From assembly GCF_040807025.1 (NCBI RefSeq), contig NC_090946.1, positions 80,846,641-80,910,640 on the forward strand: DNA of 64,000 bases, written 5' to 3'. The translations under genes were made by a program, and so were the position numbers. The first letter of the stretch is position 1, and every line of letters starts with the position of its first letter. Origin of the DNA: Struthio camelus (Eukaryota; Chordata; Aves; Struthioniformes; Struthionidae). The notes under the pieces are model-generated. The model was not told the origin of the DNA and did not search any database. It saw nothing but the letters and a program-made list of their open reading frames with translations. Shown piece by piece: positions 45,901 to 60,900 of the stretch.

Positions 45901-48900
45901 AAAGCTGAATTCAAACAATATATTAGGCTTTTCTGGTTTGTGGAAATAAGAGGGGATGGGTCAGAGGGACGTTTTACTGCGCTAGGATTCTTCAGCTGCC
46001 ATTGAGGCAGCTGATCATATGGATGTATGATCCATATCCAGCGAAGGCCTGCTCTCTTTCAGCATGTCCTCTGAAAGAGAATTCCTACTGCTAAAATCCC
46101 TCTGAAGACATTGACATCTCTTAAAACTTCTAAGGATAATTTCCTGGAGGGTTTGGTAGTTGATATAAGCATGGTTCAATAGGCTGTAAATACATGTTAA
46201 TAATCATAGATAATACAAGGCTCCAAATGAGTTTTAGCCCTCCTTATTAGGACCCGCAAAGTCATTTTCTTTACAGACTAAAGCACTCATTTGATGTTTC
46301 CAATGCCTAGGGTTGATAATGGTCTTAAAAAGCAAAAGCAGATGAGGCCTATTCAGTAGAGAGTGGATTGTGGCTTGAGTGTAATTAAAGACAGAAGATT
46401 GAGCAAAGACAGCACAGGAGGAGGCAGAGTGTTAAGCTAAAGGATTGAGTGTTAAATGGGAAATGGACCATAGGTCAGCAGTACAGGGGTTTTTTTCCCC
46501 CCCTTCCTTGGAAGTTGGTCTCAATAGCGGTTAAGTTGAATCTGCCACATAGAGGTTAAGTTGAATGCTGATATCTTCTTTTAGAAAGAAGACTTCCAGA
46601 TCTGTTAGCTTGTTTATGGTGATTTTTGTTTTGTTTGTAAACAGAGCCAGTGAAAAACCTATGGGCTTGGTTGACGGAAGCTTCACTTTCTATTGTAATT
46701 GGTGTCATACTACCTGATTGATCCTATATTAAACCAAGTATTTTGATAACTATTTTGTAACTATAACACATTGATATGCCTCATGTGAGATGCGCAGTAT
46801 CTGTCTGCTGGCCTGTGATTGGTAGGATGGGGAAAAAGACCATCCCTAAAGCAAATCTGAAGGATCACAGAGCAACTGGAGAATCCTTAGCACTGCTCTT
46901 GCAGGAAGGATGTCTCGGATCATACCAATGGCGCACCAAAATGCCCTTTGCTTCTACCTTTTACCCTCTATCCAGAGCGTGATATTTAGCCCTGGGGACA
47001 AGAGAAAGCTTTTTATAACACTTTCAAGTAAAATTCTGAAACAGCACAAATGCAACTGTGAGGGGTTTGTTTTCCACAGCTGCCCAGATGTTCTGATCTC
47101 TCTGACCTTCAAAATGAAGTTTCTAGCTTAATTACCAGAAATGAAAAGCTGCTGAAAGAAAAAGAAGCCCTGAGTGAAGAATTAAACAGGTGTATTGATA
47201 AGGTAAGAAAGGACTGCAAATTCATGTGTCTACCTACATGCTATTAATGAGCTATTTAATTCTACAAGCTGTTGAATTCTTATACCACTATCTGTATCAC
47301 CCTTAGCTGTAAAACTACTTTAGATTTTTTTCCTACCTTCAAGCCAGATAAATGCCTAATCTCCTCCACCTTTTTTTTTTCCAGCTGATGTTAAAGAGGA
47401 AGCTTAAATTCTGGCGCACAGCTTTACTGTGATTTGATTAGGTAGTGAATTCCAAACATTGCAAGGAACACAGAGGCCTGGATATAAATATTGTAGCAGG
47501 ACAAGGAAGACTGTGTTCTCACTTTTTTATTGTAGCCCTAATGTATTATGAGTTCAGAATTCTGAACTCAAGCAGTATAACTAGCATCCACGCTAGAAAT
47601 AACATCCTGTTGTTGTGCAGAGATTGGTGAGGAGGGGAGAGCCGAGGGTTTTTGGCTCTCCTACGTTTTCTTTTTCTTCTTCTTTGCATGGTTGTAACTC
47701 CATCCAACTTAACTCTCAAAGTCAAACTGAGTTAAAGAAAATCCTGGATGATTCTGGTTTACACATGTAATCTTATTTCAGGTAGCTAAAGTAAGCTTCT
47801 TAGAGAATGCAATTGCCAGCTTGAAGCAGGAACAGAAGTCCTGGGAACAACAGAGTCAGGCATTGAAAACACAGCTCACAGTTTCACAAGAAAAGGTATA
47901 GTGTGTTTTGTTATAGCCCTGGATCAAAAGCTCCCCCACCCCCAATCTCTTGGAGCCCTTTTTTCATAAGGGTAGCTCTCTTCTAATACGTGCAAAGATG
48001 TCGTGCAGCTGATAATGGACGTTTTCATGGGCTTTCAGAGTGACCCTCTTAAAGAACAAGAGGAAACTTGTTAAATGCCATGAGATTTTTTTTCCTAAGA
48101 ATAAGCTATGTCGTTTTACATCTACAACCAAGTTCCTTTGCCTATTCATTCTTCCCAGTTATCCCTAGCATACTGCAAAGCTACTGCTTCCTGCTCTTCT
48201 GGTGGTAGCTTGTTTCTTACCAGTCAAGAGAGGAGGAGAAAAGGCCTTTTGCTTGGCTGACTGTGTTTGGGGTTCCTTGGTGGCCCCGGGCTGCCAAGAA
48301 GAATAAGTAATTCAAGATAAATCTCCTTCTCCCAGCATATCACACTAAATATTCTGGGGTGGCAGATGTGTGTTTACTGAATGCAGCTATTTCTGCCATA
48401 ACAAAGACTATATGGCGACTAATTTAGAAGACAATTTCAGAGAATCATTCAATGTTTTTTTAGGAGGCTGGCAGCATTACAATTTCATTACTCTTTTTAT
48501 CAGAGAGGGATCCTAAATATTTGTGTGATTTGTCACACGTGTATCTTAGCAAGTAAACCACTCTTGCCAAACTTGTTCACTATTTATGTAGTTGGTTTAA
48601 TAGAACTATGTTTCTTCAAATTAGTCACAAGAAATCTTGGTGCAGCAAATACAAAGCTGTGTTCCTGTGTGTTACAGGCTCAGAGTCTAGATGAAATACT
48701 GCAAAATACCAACCTCCAAATGTCCCGACTAAAAGCAGACTTACGGGTGACACAACAGGAGAAAGAAACTCTTAAACAAGAAGTGATGTCCTTAAACAAG
48801 CAACTGCAGAATGCCAATGAAAAGGTAAATGCCTTCCGAGATTGGCGTACTAAAATGGCACTGGCTTTGAATTAAACTACCTCAACGACGGTGAACTTGG

Positions 48901-51900
48901 CATGCCAGAATTTAAAGATATGTTAAGTACTGCTTTTCTGTAGCCTCTCACTGTATTCAGCTTAATTTTTAGGTTTAAGTTGTCAACAGCAAAGCCACAA
49001 ATACTGCTACAGACTTAAACAAGTAGATTCTAAATTATGTAACTATTGATTCTTTTGTAAACACAAGTGATAAATAGCCTAATAAAGTGAAAAAGATGGG
49101 TACAGAAAAGTCCTATTTTAATCCTGTTTTCTGTATTTACTAGTTTCCCATTTTAAAAAAATGTTAACTATAATCTTGCAAGATTGTATATAATGTGCAG
49201 ATTTATGGTAATGTATTTTTAAAATCTGTCTCTAGATGTTAGGACAGGCTGTGATCAATCTCTTGTCTTTTAAATATAGCTTTCTCTACGAGTGTTTATG
49301 CTTCCCTGAAATAAACCTTTCCCCCAAAAAAATCCGTGGACAAAGTATGAATTCACAGATGTCAGACTGTAAACACGCTAACAACCAAACTAGTGATTGA
49401 CAGGAAGATGGAAGGCACAGTATTATAACAGCCTTTCTTTTTTAATTGGTGAGGAACTATAACTGAAGGAGGTTGTAGACAGCAGTCTTGTGATTAGTGT
49501 TATGAATTCAGATACTAATTTTTCCTGTTTGCCTTGTAATTAAGGAATATTTAATGTCCGCATGGAAAATAGGCTGTTTTAGAATTGTACAACAGGAACT
49601 AAATTACAGTTATTACTGAATATATATAATACTGAGTTCTATTATTTAGCTGATGAGGCTGTGAAATAGAGTGCAAATTGCTTTTTTTACGTTGTTGAGC
49701 TTTGTGCACTCATGTTAACCATTCTGGCATTTAGCTATTATCTATGATTTCAGCTAAGGGAACCACTTTGTTTTTGCACTGTGATTAGCATGTTGGGTTT
49801 CTTGTTGAAAAACATGTAGGCTGGGAGGAGGACAGGAATCCTTTAACTTAAGAGTCTACAGTTACTGAAAGCCTATTAAAACCCCTCTGAGTAGAGAAAA
49901 TGTCTGCTTCTTTGTTTAAGGCCTAACCCTGCAATTCTGTCTGTCTTAAGAACCGGGTTCTAGAACTGGCTGTGCCTTCCTCAGGGCTGCAGGACCAACA
50001 GAAGAAATTGCACTGGGATGAACTGGATGAGCTGACGAAACAAGAGCAGCAGCTGCTAAGACAAGAGAATGAGAGATTACAGAGAGAAGTCCAGAACACT
50101 AAAACAGATCTAACTCATTCCAGGGAGAAGGTAACTTGAGCAAGCTACCAGTGCCCAAAAGGTCACGGCATGCTAGGCAAAATTTAATGGTTCATTTTTT
50201 GTAATGAATGATACAGAAGAGTAATGTCATTCATTAGTTTTGAAGAGAAATATTTGTAGGAAGGCTGCATAATGAGAAAGCCTTCTTCCGTATTTGCACG
50301 GAATTTATTAGAGAGCAGACAGTCATGAAATTTCAAACAATGGCCATTTAAAAAATTCTGAACATAACTCATCGAAGAATCTGGTCTGATTTTCAGTTAA
50401 CATGTCTCTTTTTTTTTTTTCTTTTAAGGATTCTCTTAAGGATTCTTCTTAATATTCCTAGCAGTCTCCATGTTCAGCTGCTTGGTTCACAGTATTAGGC
50501 AAATTGTGGGGACGAGGAAGGGAAAGAATGACACAGTGCTCAAAGCTAAAGGTCAAAAATACTAGAAACTGTTACAGTAGGAAATTGTTTGGTACTTGAT
50601 ATTTTAGATGAACTGGGTGCAATTGGATTTGCAGTGGACTGTCAGTTTTGACTTACTGGACAGTGTTAGGAACCTCACTATGAAACTTTACGAATTGTCT
50701 GGAATGTCTTTCTACATTTGTTCATCTCTGGTCTCTTTAGATCCGACAGCTGGAATCCGCTGTCCTTTCTCTAAAGCACCAAAAGCATCAAAGCCAGTCA
50801 GGTATTGTCAAAGCCATAGAGCAAGAGAAATTAAGCTTGAAGAGAGAGTGTGAACAGCTTCAGAAGGAGTTGTCCTCTGCGAACAGGAAGGTTAGTTTCC
50901 GATGGTAAATAAGTGACTGGGACTTCAACGCAGTACTTGCAGCTTTTCATCTCTAAGAGCTAATATGGTACTTTTCTTCTTTTACTCAGTTATGTGCTTT
51001 ATGGCTCATTATGAATCCCTCTCCCAAGGAGCCTGTAATCTTTTGTTTTGTGCTTCTGTAGAGCATGCTACTACAGGGTTGTAGTCTATGCCAATATGCT
51101 GTAGGAATCCTAGTCAGTACAAACAGTTCCGGAGTGGAACACGGGAGCCATAAACAGGCTCTTTTCAAGTGTTCTGCAATACACAGCTCCCATATGCTAC
51201 ATTTAGATTCCCATATGCTCTCTTTTCAGGTTCAAAATTGGTTACCCTGCCTATTCTTTGACACGTCTGTCGAACACGCTGTCTACATTTAGTCTTGGGT
51301 ACTGCTTTTAGCAAAACATGTTACACTTGTCCACATGCTTACTTACATCTTGTAATAATGAATTGTCTTGATGTGCAGTGATTCATGACTTGCATACTGA
51401 ATAAAGCAGATAATGAGAAACTGTTACTTTTCTAAGGAAAGCTCTTGTCTTTAATAGATCAGTCAAATGAATTCTCTTGAACGTGAACTGGAAACCAGCT
51501 CAGAAAATGAAGGGCTAAGAAAAAAGCAAGTCAAACTGGATGATCAATTAATGGAGGTACTTTCCAATAACGTTAACTATACTGAACAGTGTGAAGGTTT
51601 ATCAGTATCTCACAGAATCTATGAATTTACCTTTTTCTAGATGTGTAGAAACAGGAAACTGAAAGCTAGACAAATTAATCTCTTCTAACATCTAATCTCA
51701 TCTTTCACAATCAAAGTGTTGCAGTGTGACAAACATGCTTCTATGAAGCACGCTGTGGTTTATCATAATTCATGTAAGGCTTCAGATTTAAAATCAGAGA
51801 GCAAAGAAATTTATTTCTGTGCTTGGGGACAAGGCTGAGGTTTTCCTGTTCCTTCCTGAAACATGTAACCTCAAGTTTCCTAACTAATATTTGCATAAGA

Positions 51901-54900
51901 CTATTAATTTAGAAAACTGTTCTTAGTTACTATGGGAGTACTTTGCTGAATTTAAACCTCTCATCTCGAGCATGGCAGAATAACAATTTAGGCAACTTGC
52001 TGTTAATCCAAGGGCATGAATGAAAGCTTCAATTGAGATTCTTCCCAAGAAACCAGTCCCAAATGAGGATGCTCTTTATTATTACTAGAGTCAGATCATG
52101 TTGGAGGTAATGTTATTGTGTCTTTCTCAGGTACGCTCAGCTGGAGAAACAGGCATGCTTACTACAATAAGTTAGTGTATCTTGTCAAGGACAGACCTCT
52201 GAGTTGCCTCTCAGCTGTTTTCCCTCAACTTGATGCCTTGAATTTGAGTTGAAGAAAAGACAAACCAAAATTTTGACTTGTCCTATAAATCAAAATACCT
52301 TCTAGAGGAGTCTTTTCAAACACTGTTTATTAAAAGGCTTAATGTTTTTCATCGAGCAAGTGAATGGGCAACATGTTATTATTAAACATACAATGCAATT
52401 AGTGGTAAAATTTAATTAGAAAAGATGAGACTTTGACAAGTTGTTGAAAAAGGTTTATATCTGCCCTGTGCCTTTATTTATGTATTCTCAATTAAGCTTT
52501 GGGACAATTCCAAACACATTTAAGCCCTCTCCTATAAACTTCAAGCATGGAAATGCATTTTCTCCTAAAATTTGTATTTCAAACCATGCAAGATTTTTGT
52601 TACTTATGATAACCTTTTCCCAGCAGGTGTGTATAGCACTCTCAGCACTTTCTAACTTCTCACTTTCTCTTTTGTGCCTGTTCTTCTTTTGTTCATGGCT
52701 AACCTGTCTAGAGCTCAGTGGCTGGAACTAGCAGAGAAGGGTGCAGTTCTCTTTCTGAAATAGTGTGTGAAGGTAGAGCAATCATTTTCAATGTACTACC
52801 ATAGCATGGAGAAAACGCATTTTTCTTTTATATAGCATTTTTTATTCCGTGCATCCTTTAAGTAAAGGAGTCACTGTTCATTTTAATCTGACGTTTTTTT
52901 CTTTGACAACTGCATTAACTTCTTTTGTGTGGCTACTATATCAGGAGATTGATCCTGTAGGCCAAGAAGTTGCGTACTCTTAAGACCTTACTATGAAAAT
53001 TGAGAAATAACCGGCTGCATTCAAAAGGACTGAATTGCTTATAAGAAAATGAAAAGTGGCTCAACCCCTTCCTTCTAACCCATTAACTGTGAGACTTGAA
53101 GGTGTCTTCATATTTACCTCTGATATCCTGCATGCCTTTCACGAGACTGTTAAATGTTTCTTTGATATTAGCTGACATGTGGTCAGAGTCAATGTTATCT
53201 GTAATAGTTTAGTAAGTCCATTACTGTTCCAGTTTCTTCTACACGTGAATATGGTAAAATTATATTTTTTTCATTAGCTATGCAAATTTTTTTTAAGATA
53301 CTGTTAATGCTTAATGACCGTCTCTTCAGTTCTTTCATTAGATTAGTGTATTTCATGATATCATAAGAAACCCTAGAAACGTTCCATGAGAACCTCATTA
53401 CTTCTGATTATATTGTCAGTAAAAGAATAGCTCCGTTACAGACAAGTTGATGTGGAAGCCTCCTCGTAGTTTAAAAAGGAAAATAAAACGCAGACAGATT
53501 TTTGTTTTTAATATACCTGTAAACCTATGTTCTGTTTACCTGGCCCAGCAGAGATGGATGCTGCCATGGCCAGAGCACTAGAGTTCTTGCTGCATTGCAG
53601 ACAGGCCAATGCTCTGTCTACATTCGAGCAGTAACTCTGACAGAGATGGACTATTATGAAAAATGCTTACAGCTCTTTTCGTTCTAGAGGTACTCAATAA
53701 CTAAAGTACAATTACTAATTAAGGCCCTAATTATACCCTATGTGAAAAGAAAAGTAAAACCACTAACATGGTCTCACATACCTTTTGAACAGACTAAGGA
53801 ACAGACTAATGGTTGTGAGATTTCAGGTGAGAATTTTATGATATGGTTAATTGACTTTTTTAAAAGGAAGGAAAGTATTAATCTTACGCAAACTCAAGCT
53901 GCAAATTGGCTTGTCTGAAACAACGCTTTCTTGACTATATTTGTCGGGGGGTAGTACTATAACCTATTACAGCTGTGAACTAATCTTTCCTCTATCTTTT
54001 CATTTTAGTCTACAAAAAATGCTTTAAAAAAATCACATGAAACTATAATTCATTTTTAGCTCTCAGTATTGTCTGATAGATCATCTAACACTGATAGTTA
54101 ATCAAACACTGGGCTCTCATGGTTGGAACCAGAAAAAGGTGGTGCCAGAAATGCTCCAGTCTTTTCTAGCCACCTTCATCTAATAACTGTCATAGCATTG
54201 CTTGGGAGCAGCACTTAATTAAATGAGGGGGTAGCTAAGCTTTTTAGGTTCAGTGGTCTGTTCTATGTGCCTTTTTTTTTTTTCCTACTGAAAGAACAAA
54301 TAGGAATGTGATCCTCTTGTCCTTACATCTGAGTCTTAGTTTTACTATCATAGAAGTTCATTAGTTGGTATAGCTCACTTCACAGAGGACAGCCAGGATA
54401 CACTTTGGCATAAACTACCTTTACATTTATGTAGACCTGCTGATTCACTTGGTGAGCCTTTTTTTAAATGAAAGCAAAACTTAAAAATTTGAAACTAACT
54501 GCTTCAGATGACTAAATGCATCCATATCTCGAGGGCCTCTCCATGCATATACTTCTGCCTGTGTAGCACAGATAGGCATGAGGAGTCAAGACTTGCTATC
54601 AAACTCTGCTTGTGGCATGGCTAAAAATGAAAATTATAAAATGTGTTAATTTCTGCTATTAGTGGAAATAAAGATAGATATATGGGATTCCAAATACTGA
54701 ATTCTGGATAAAATATAGCAAGTAGCATCAAATTAACTGAAACCATCACACACTAAACTGAAAACTTGTTTTGCTTTTAGGAATACACCTTTCCATCCTA
54801 GATGAAAGCCTAGAAAGAATTAGTGCTTTTGGACAGCTTCTTCAACCTGCTTCATGCTAGTGCTTTTATTTCTAACTGGACGCTATATTCATAACAGCTC

Positions 54901-57900
54901 CTAAGATCAAGATTACAATTAAAAAGTAATGCTAAATTGAAGGTCACCACAGGTCCATTTAACTTTGACAGGATTTCATCAAAAATTCAGTGAATTATAG
55001 TTAAGGTCTGAAATTATTACTGAAAGTTCAGATTCCTTTAGACTTAAACTGCACATAAAATGCACTTTCTCATTGGAAAGAGAAAAGTTGTCTTGTTTTT
55101 TAGCTTCTGTTACTGGTTCAAGCTTGTTTCTCTTGCTTACAAGAAATTGCTCAAGACTAAGTTGATGCCTAGTGAATCATGTATCATGCAAGAAAGAAGC
55201 TCTGAAAGATATTGTGTACAAACTGCAATGCTGCTTCTTCTGATGACTGATTTATTTTACTCTTTAGATGCTACACTCGAGCGCCAGTGTGATGCTTAGC
55301 CAATCCCCGCACTCCCGGGAGCTCCAGCAGCAAGGCTGTGCTATGGTACCCAAGGAACAGTTCCTGCAGCTTCAACACCAGCTACTACAAGCAGAGAGGA
55401 GGAATCAACGTCTTCAGGAGGAACTTGAAAATAGACCCTCTGAAACAAATATGCCACAGGTAAAGCTCTCTTTACTATGCAGGTTACAACTTCAAAAGAG
55501 TGTTTGGTTTTATTTTTCTTTTTTTTTTTTTTTTAATTCTGAGATCCTTTCTCTGTTTATGCCAGTTCAAAAATTAAAGTTCTTTGTATCAAAGATGTGT
55601 ACGAAACAAACCTTTGTTATTTAGCACATTTAGCTTGGGCCACAGCTTAATTCTGCAGTCGTCTTAATTTTCTTGAAGTAAACGCTCCTATCCACACTTA
55701 ACTGGCTTTTCTCTTTCTGCTTTATGTGCAACAGCTTTATAGCTTTTTTTCTTTACCTAATGCCCGTGTCTGAAACCATTTTGTTTTTAAAAATACAATA
55801 TACCACGTATTGCACGAGCACACATGCCTAAAACATAAAATACTAGTTCAGGCTGTTGCTGCCACATGGATTTCTGCTGTATTAGATGTAGTAGAGCATA
55901 ATACAAACAAATAACCCTTTTTATAAGGTCGGCCTGTCTTCATTATTTGGTCATGGTAGGACACTGTAGAACACTGTTATACAAAAACTTCAGCTTTGCC
56001 ATTTCTGAGGTAAAAAACAATCTAATTCCAAGAAAAATTGTAGACGCTGCACATACTGGGCTTAGCGGTTTTCACTATTTCTTTAATGTGAAATTATAGA
56101 TTATAGGCGGTAATAGCTCTGGTAGAAAAGTTAGCGTTCCTCCATATAAAATCAAGTTTGGGGAGTAGGTTTGCCATGTTACTTGATTTTTTAATTTTAC
56201 ACTCAGATTGCGGTTGTGCTTTTTGAAAACACGTTATATCAGAGTCCAAGACTTTGAAGGTCAAAAATCTCTGAACATGTCAATAGAATATTTTGGAAAA
56301 AAAGGGTATTATGAAGAAAGACTCTATACACTGATATTTTCTAAAGCTTCTAAAACTTGGAGTAAGAATTGTTGTTGTTTTTTTGTTTTAAAGGCATAAA
56401 ATCAAACAGTTCCCAAAAAAGAAACTTAATAGCAAATAATGCAGGATTAGTAAAAACAAATCAAATGTAAGGTTCTCTCCCTTTCAGCTGAGTCCTGACA
56501 GAAGTGCGTTATCACAGGCTAATGTACTTGGTCATGCACAATGAATAGTGTGTGTGGTTTAATTTGGAAATCAATAAAAGCCATATTGCAGCAATAGCAT
56601 CTGCAAATGAATGTGCTGTGTACTGCATTAGGAATGATGACTTAGTAATTTTGCCTTTGAAAGCCTGAGAAACAATTTGCAAACTAGTCACATCCTGGAA
56701 CTGGTAGTTCTACAGATGCATGACTTGTATGTTTCCTGTTTTGGTTTTCTTTTTTTTAAAAAAAAAAAAAAAAAAAAGCTTATCTTGGAAAGCTTTGAAT
56801 TTAAAAAATGTTCTAGAATCTTTGCAAATACTTGCTGTCAATGCACTTAACCCTTTGAACTTTTGTTTTACATTGATTTTGCTTAAACAAAGTGATTGGA
56901 TATTAACAAGATTCTAGTTCATAACACCTGCTATAGCTGTTTTCATGGGCTTTCTAGATAACGATCTAAAATCACTGCTGTTAAGGATATGCATTATATC
57001 ACTATAAGCAAGGCCAAATGTGTCAATGCTTTTAGTTGGGTACACACTAAAACGCTTCTGTAAGCACATCTCGCTTTAATTGTCATTATTGTTTTTCTTG
57101 GTCATTTTGATTTCTAGGGTTAGCATTTAGTTGAGCTTATGTCCGTTCTAATGTCCCCTTTAGCATCTTGAAAAATTGCATCCTAATCCCTCTTCATCAT
57201 CTTTTCACCAGTGAGTACAATGTGAGGTTATCCATGCTTTCTGTGTAAATTTAACCACCTAGTTTTGCTGCTGCTGCTGCTGTTCCTTGCAGCTCTCTTG
57301 GGTCCCAAGTCTGTCTGTATAAAAAGGTATCTAAAGTTATCCTCCTCCTTTTTGGAATCATTTTGCATTCTTCATGCCTTACAATTTTCATTGCTTCTTG
57401 ATCACAGCTTTGGTCTGTGTTCTCACTCATTTTTAGGATCGCTCTTGAGCTGTTGCCCTGCAAGGTTACCATTCCGTCATAAGTTCAAGTTTCGCTAAAT
57501 TAAAACTCCTGATCCTTTTCTGTAGTGTTAACCTGTCTGGACTCTTCTGAATTCTAGATATTTTTACTGCTGTGTCTTGTGCTAAGATACTTTTCCTGAC
57601 CCGCAGTAGCTCTCACTGCACTCACTGTGGTTTTCCTTGCTCAGTAAGAGTGAGGGCCTGTTACTGACCCAGTCTCTTTCTAAGTGCTGTCTATTAGAAT
57701 CTCTGAAAACAGATAGATATTTTTGTATTGAAAGTACTTGCAGTTGCTCGTCTTGCTCTTTCTTCAGCTCCTTATTTGAGAATTCAGATAACTTTATTTT
57801 GGTGACCCCCGCTGACCGACAGTCCATTCACCTGCTCTAAAGAGACTTGTAACTAGGTTTAGAGTAGAAATGCAAGTGCAAGTAAGGTGGGTTTTTACCT

Positions 57901-60900
57901 TTTCCAGAGGAGGTTAGTTGGGCTACATCTTTCATAAATGCTATTCAACAACGTGAGATTCTATCTAGTGCCAGATAAATTTCCTCTAAGCAATTTAACT
58001 GCTTTGCTAACTGCAATTAATCGCCCCTAAAGTTAACTGAGCTTTGTTAAATACCCCCACATGTTGATGAGCCATCTGAAGAGTCTTTACATTTAGAAAA
58101 TGCATTTTGAATATATCCTCAGTTGCAAATGTGTAGTGCCAATACTAATACTTAGAGAAATATAATCTGTGGTGCTCTGCATGCTTTCTTGTGTGTATGT
58201 TTGTCTTGCTTTGCTTGCTTAGCTTGTATTTGTGGTTTGCTTTATACCAAAGTATACATTTAAAAAAAAAAAAAAATCTTGATATCAGGGTGAAGTATCC
58301 CACTTGCCTTCTTTCTCTAGGCCTTGCTACCGGAGCAGCGAGCAGTGCATGCAGATTCCTACAGGAGGATTGGGCACCTCTGACAGCTTGGCTGCTTATG
58401 ATCTCATTCCTTACCATGATAAACACACACACACACACGCGAACTGGCATAAGCTGAGAAACTTGAGGATCAAATTATTCTGTGCATTTTTTTTAAAGGT
58501 TTCCAGTGTTATGTTATTTCTTATTTATTTGTCTAGGAGGTATTTTGTGAAAGGTCATAAACTGTCCTTTTTAATTTGTTACAAATCGTTTTTATTTATG
58601 TTATTTAAAATGTGGATTTGTTCAATGTGGAAAGAGATAAACTATTTTTTTCAAATGGTACTAATTTTATAAGAGATCTGAAGAAAGCCTGGGGTATTTA
58701 TACTGCATTTTTGTATAAGATGTATAAACTTTTAAAAAGGGAAAGATGACAGTTGATGTAAATGAGAAATAAAAAATTTTTTTAAACAATGTCTCTTGTC
58801 TTACTAGTATTAATAGTTTCAGCTTTATGAACAAATTACAGCTTTTTTTTTTAATTGTTCTTTGATACTGAGGATTGTCATATCAGGACTTTTAGGAAAG
58901 ACTTGTGGTATAGGATGTACAGGTATTCCAGTTTTTCAGCAGGAATTGTGCCTGCGTATTTGAGAACAGAATTTGCGCAGTATGTAGACAATACCCTATT
59001 GGTGTGACCATAAAGTTACAAAGGGAGGGCCAGAAAAGGGGAAAATTACTAACAGATTGGTTTCTCAGATGCCAGTCCTTAGGGTTTTTTCTTTTGTCTC
59101 AAATTACTATGTTAAGTTAATTGGGTTTTTTCTCTTTATATTTTAAGAGGTCAGTAAAACACAGCTTTAAGGCCTATCATTTTTCTAGTTGGGAGCAATG
59201 AACCTTGTCAGTTCTCTGCTTTCAAAGATGTTTCATATATGTTTTTAATGATCTTAAAGCCTAATGCTTGAAGATCAGCTTCAAGCATGCTGCTTCATGC
59301 TTGAACATTAGCTTACATTGAAGCTAATGTTTGTCCCATTAAACATGAAATAATAAAAAGTTAGGTAAAACATTCTCAAATTAACTTTAACCCAAAAACC
59401 AGGGATTGCAAATGTTGAGACCACTGATTCTTAAAGTTTCCACTCATCTACTTGGAGCTCCTGCAACCAGTTGAAATGTAATATTTGGCCATGTTTTCAA
59501 ATTCCAATCAAGTTACAAAAGATAGCTGAAGATAACTTGGCTAAAGTACTGCAAATATTACAAAAGTACTTTTTTTTTTATCTGGTAAAAGATTCTGTCC
59601 AGCAATACAGTAAAATTGCTTTCTTTTACTCAAATTTAACTTTTTTAAACTTCTTTACAAGCTATGTGATCATATAACCCCATACATAGACTACCGAATT
59701 TCTGGTGCTCCATTAAATGAAATGTTGAGTAAACTTCAATCAGTTCCCTAAGAGGATCTTTCTACAGTGGTTTGGATAAACAACTAACTAGCTAAAAGTC
59801 TCCTTCCTCTGTTTTTTTTCATTTATCATCCCACACAAGTATGATGGTACTCTGTTTCTGTAGGCCACTTGAGAGGGTCAGAGCTTTATTAAAGCTACTC
59901 TAATTCTAGGAAGTCATCTGAGAAGAGTAACAAGCCAGCATTAAAAGAACAGAATCCCTTTCCTTGCAGTCATTGTCTGGTGTTCCCATATACAAATAAG
60001 CTTCCTTGTATTTCCTGGTGTTTCTAATTTATTTAGGAACACCTCACTTAGGAGCTGGTATAACAGGCACACTTGTGACAATGAGTTACTATGCTTTTAG
60101 TTAAATTACCTGCTACATCAGTGAATAAAAACAGTTAGAAGCACACTAGAGTAGGTATTCAGAAATATTAGTGATCCCACAGCTAATATAAGGAAAGTAA
60201 AAATCAAGTTTAGGATAACAGCATCCTACCTTTTTAGTATGCTACTCAATTCAGAGGGGTCTTTGACACGGGAGAGTTATGCTGTCAAACAAATGCCTTT
60301 ATCACTTCACCCTAATAATTTTTTTTCTAAAAATTATTAAGCCTTTGATTAGTACTTTGCTTCCCAAGTGCAATTGAATTATGGCAATGCCTGAGAACCA
60401 GAAAATGAAACTATCTAGATCTGATTATGGCAGTCTAGACTGAACTTAAAATTCTGTATCAATTTGTCTTTGATCAGGTAATCTAAAGTGTAACTTGCAC
60501 AGACCTGGAAAACTGTTTTAATGCTGTGAGTGTCCTTTAAATGTTGCCGTAACATTTTGTCTGCGTGAGCTGTTTACTAACTTAGTCTAAAATAGTTAAA
60601 ATAGACCTGAGCGTGGAGTGCCAGCTCTTCTCTAAAGCATAAACTGAAAAGAGGAGACTGGTGAATGTGAATTGGTTTTTCTTTTTTTTTCTTTTTTTTT
60701 TTTTTTGTTAATTGATTCTCACATAAATGTTGCTTTCCAGGGGAGTCATGAGCAGCTTCTAAAAATGATGGAAGAACGTATGATGGATGTAGAACAGAAA
60801 CTAAGGCTTGTGAAGAGGCTTCTCCAAGATAAAGTAAATCAGCTGAAAGAACAAGTAAGTATTCTTACTCTCTTCCCTAAATTTTCCCCATAACTTCTGC

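Larger units (their letters stand above)
55460..60740 (+). other. NIN: NIN intron 28 (contains alternative terminal exon)
   Basis: AT-rich 5.3-kb intron. Besides the alternative last exon at 58321 it holds a short GCT run (57266-57280), a CA run (58425-58438) and two adjacent hairpins at 59265-59331. Confidence 0.75.

Noticed and set aside
57266..57282. Short GCT/CTG triplet run in NIN intron 28
   Set aside because: Only about five units; ordinary simple sequence with no sign of expansion.
58425..58440. CA dinucleotide run
   Set aside because: Short ordinary microsatellite; it lies within the 3' UTR of the short isoform but suggests nothing further.
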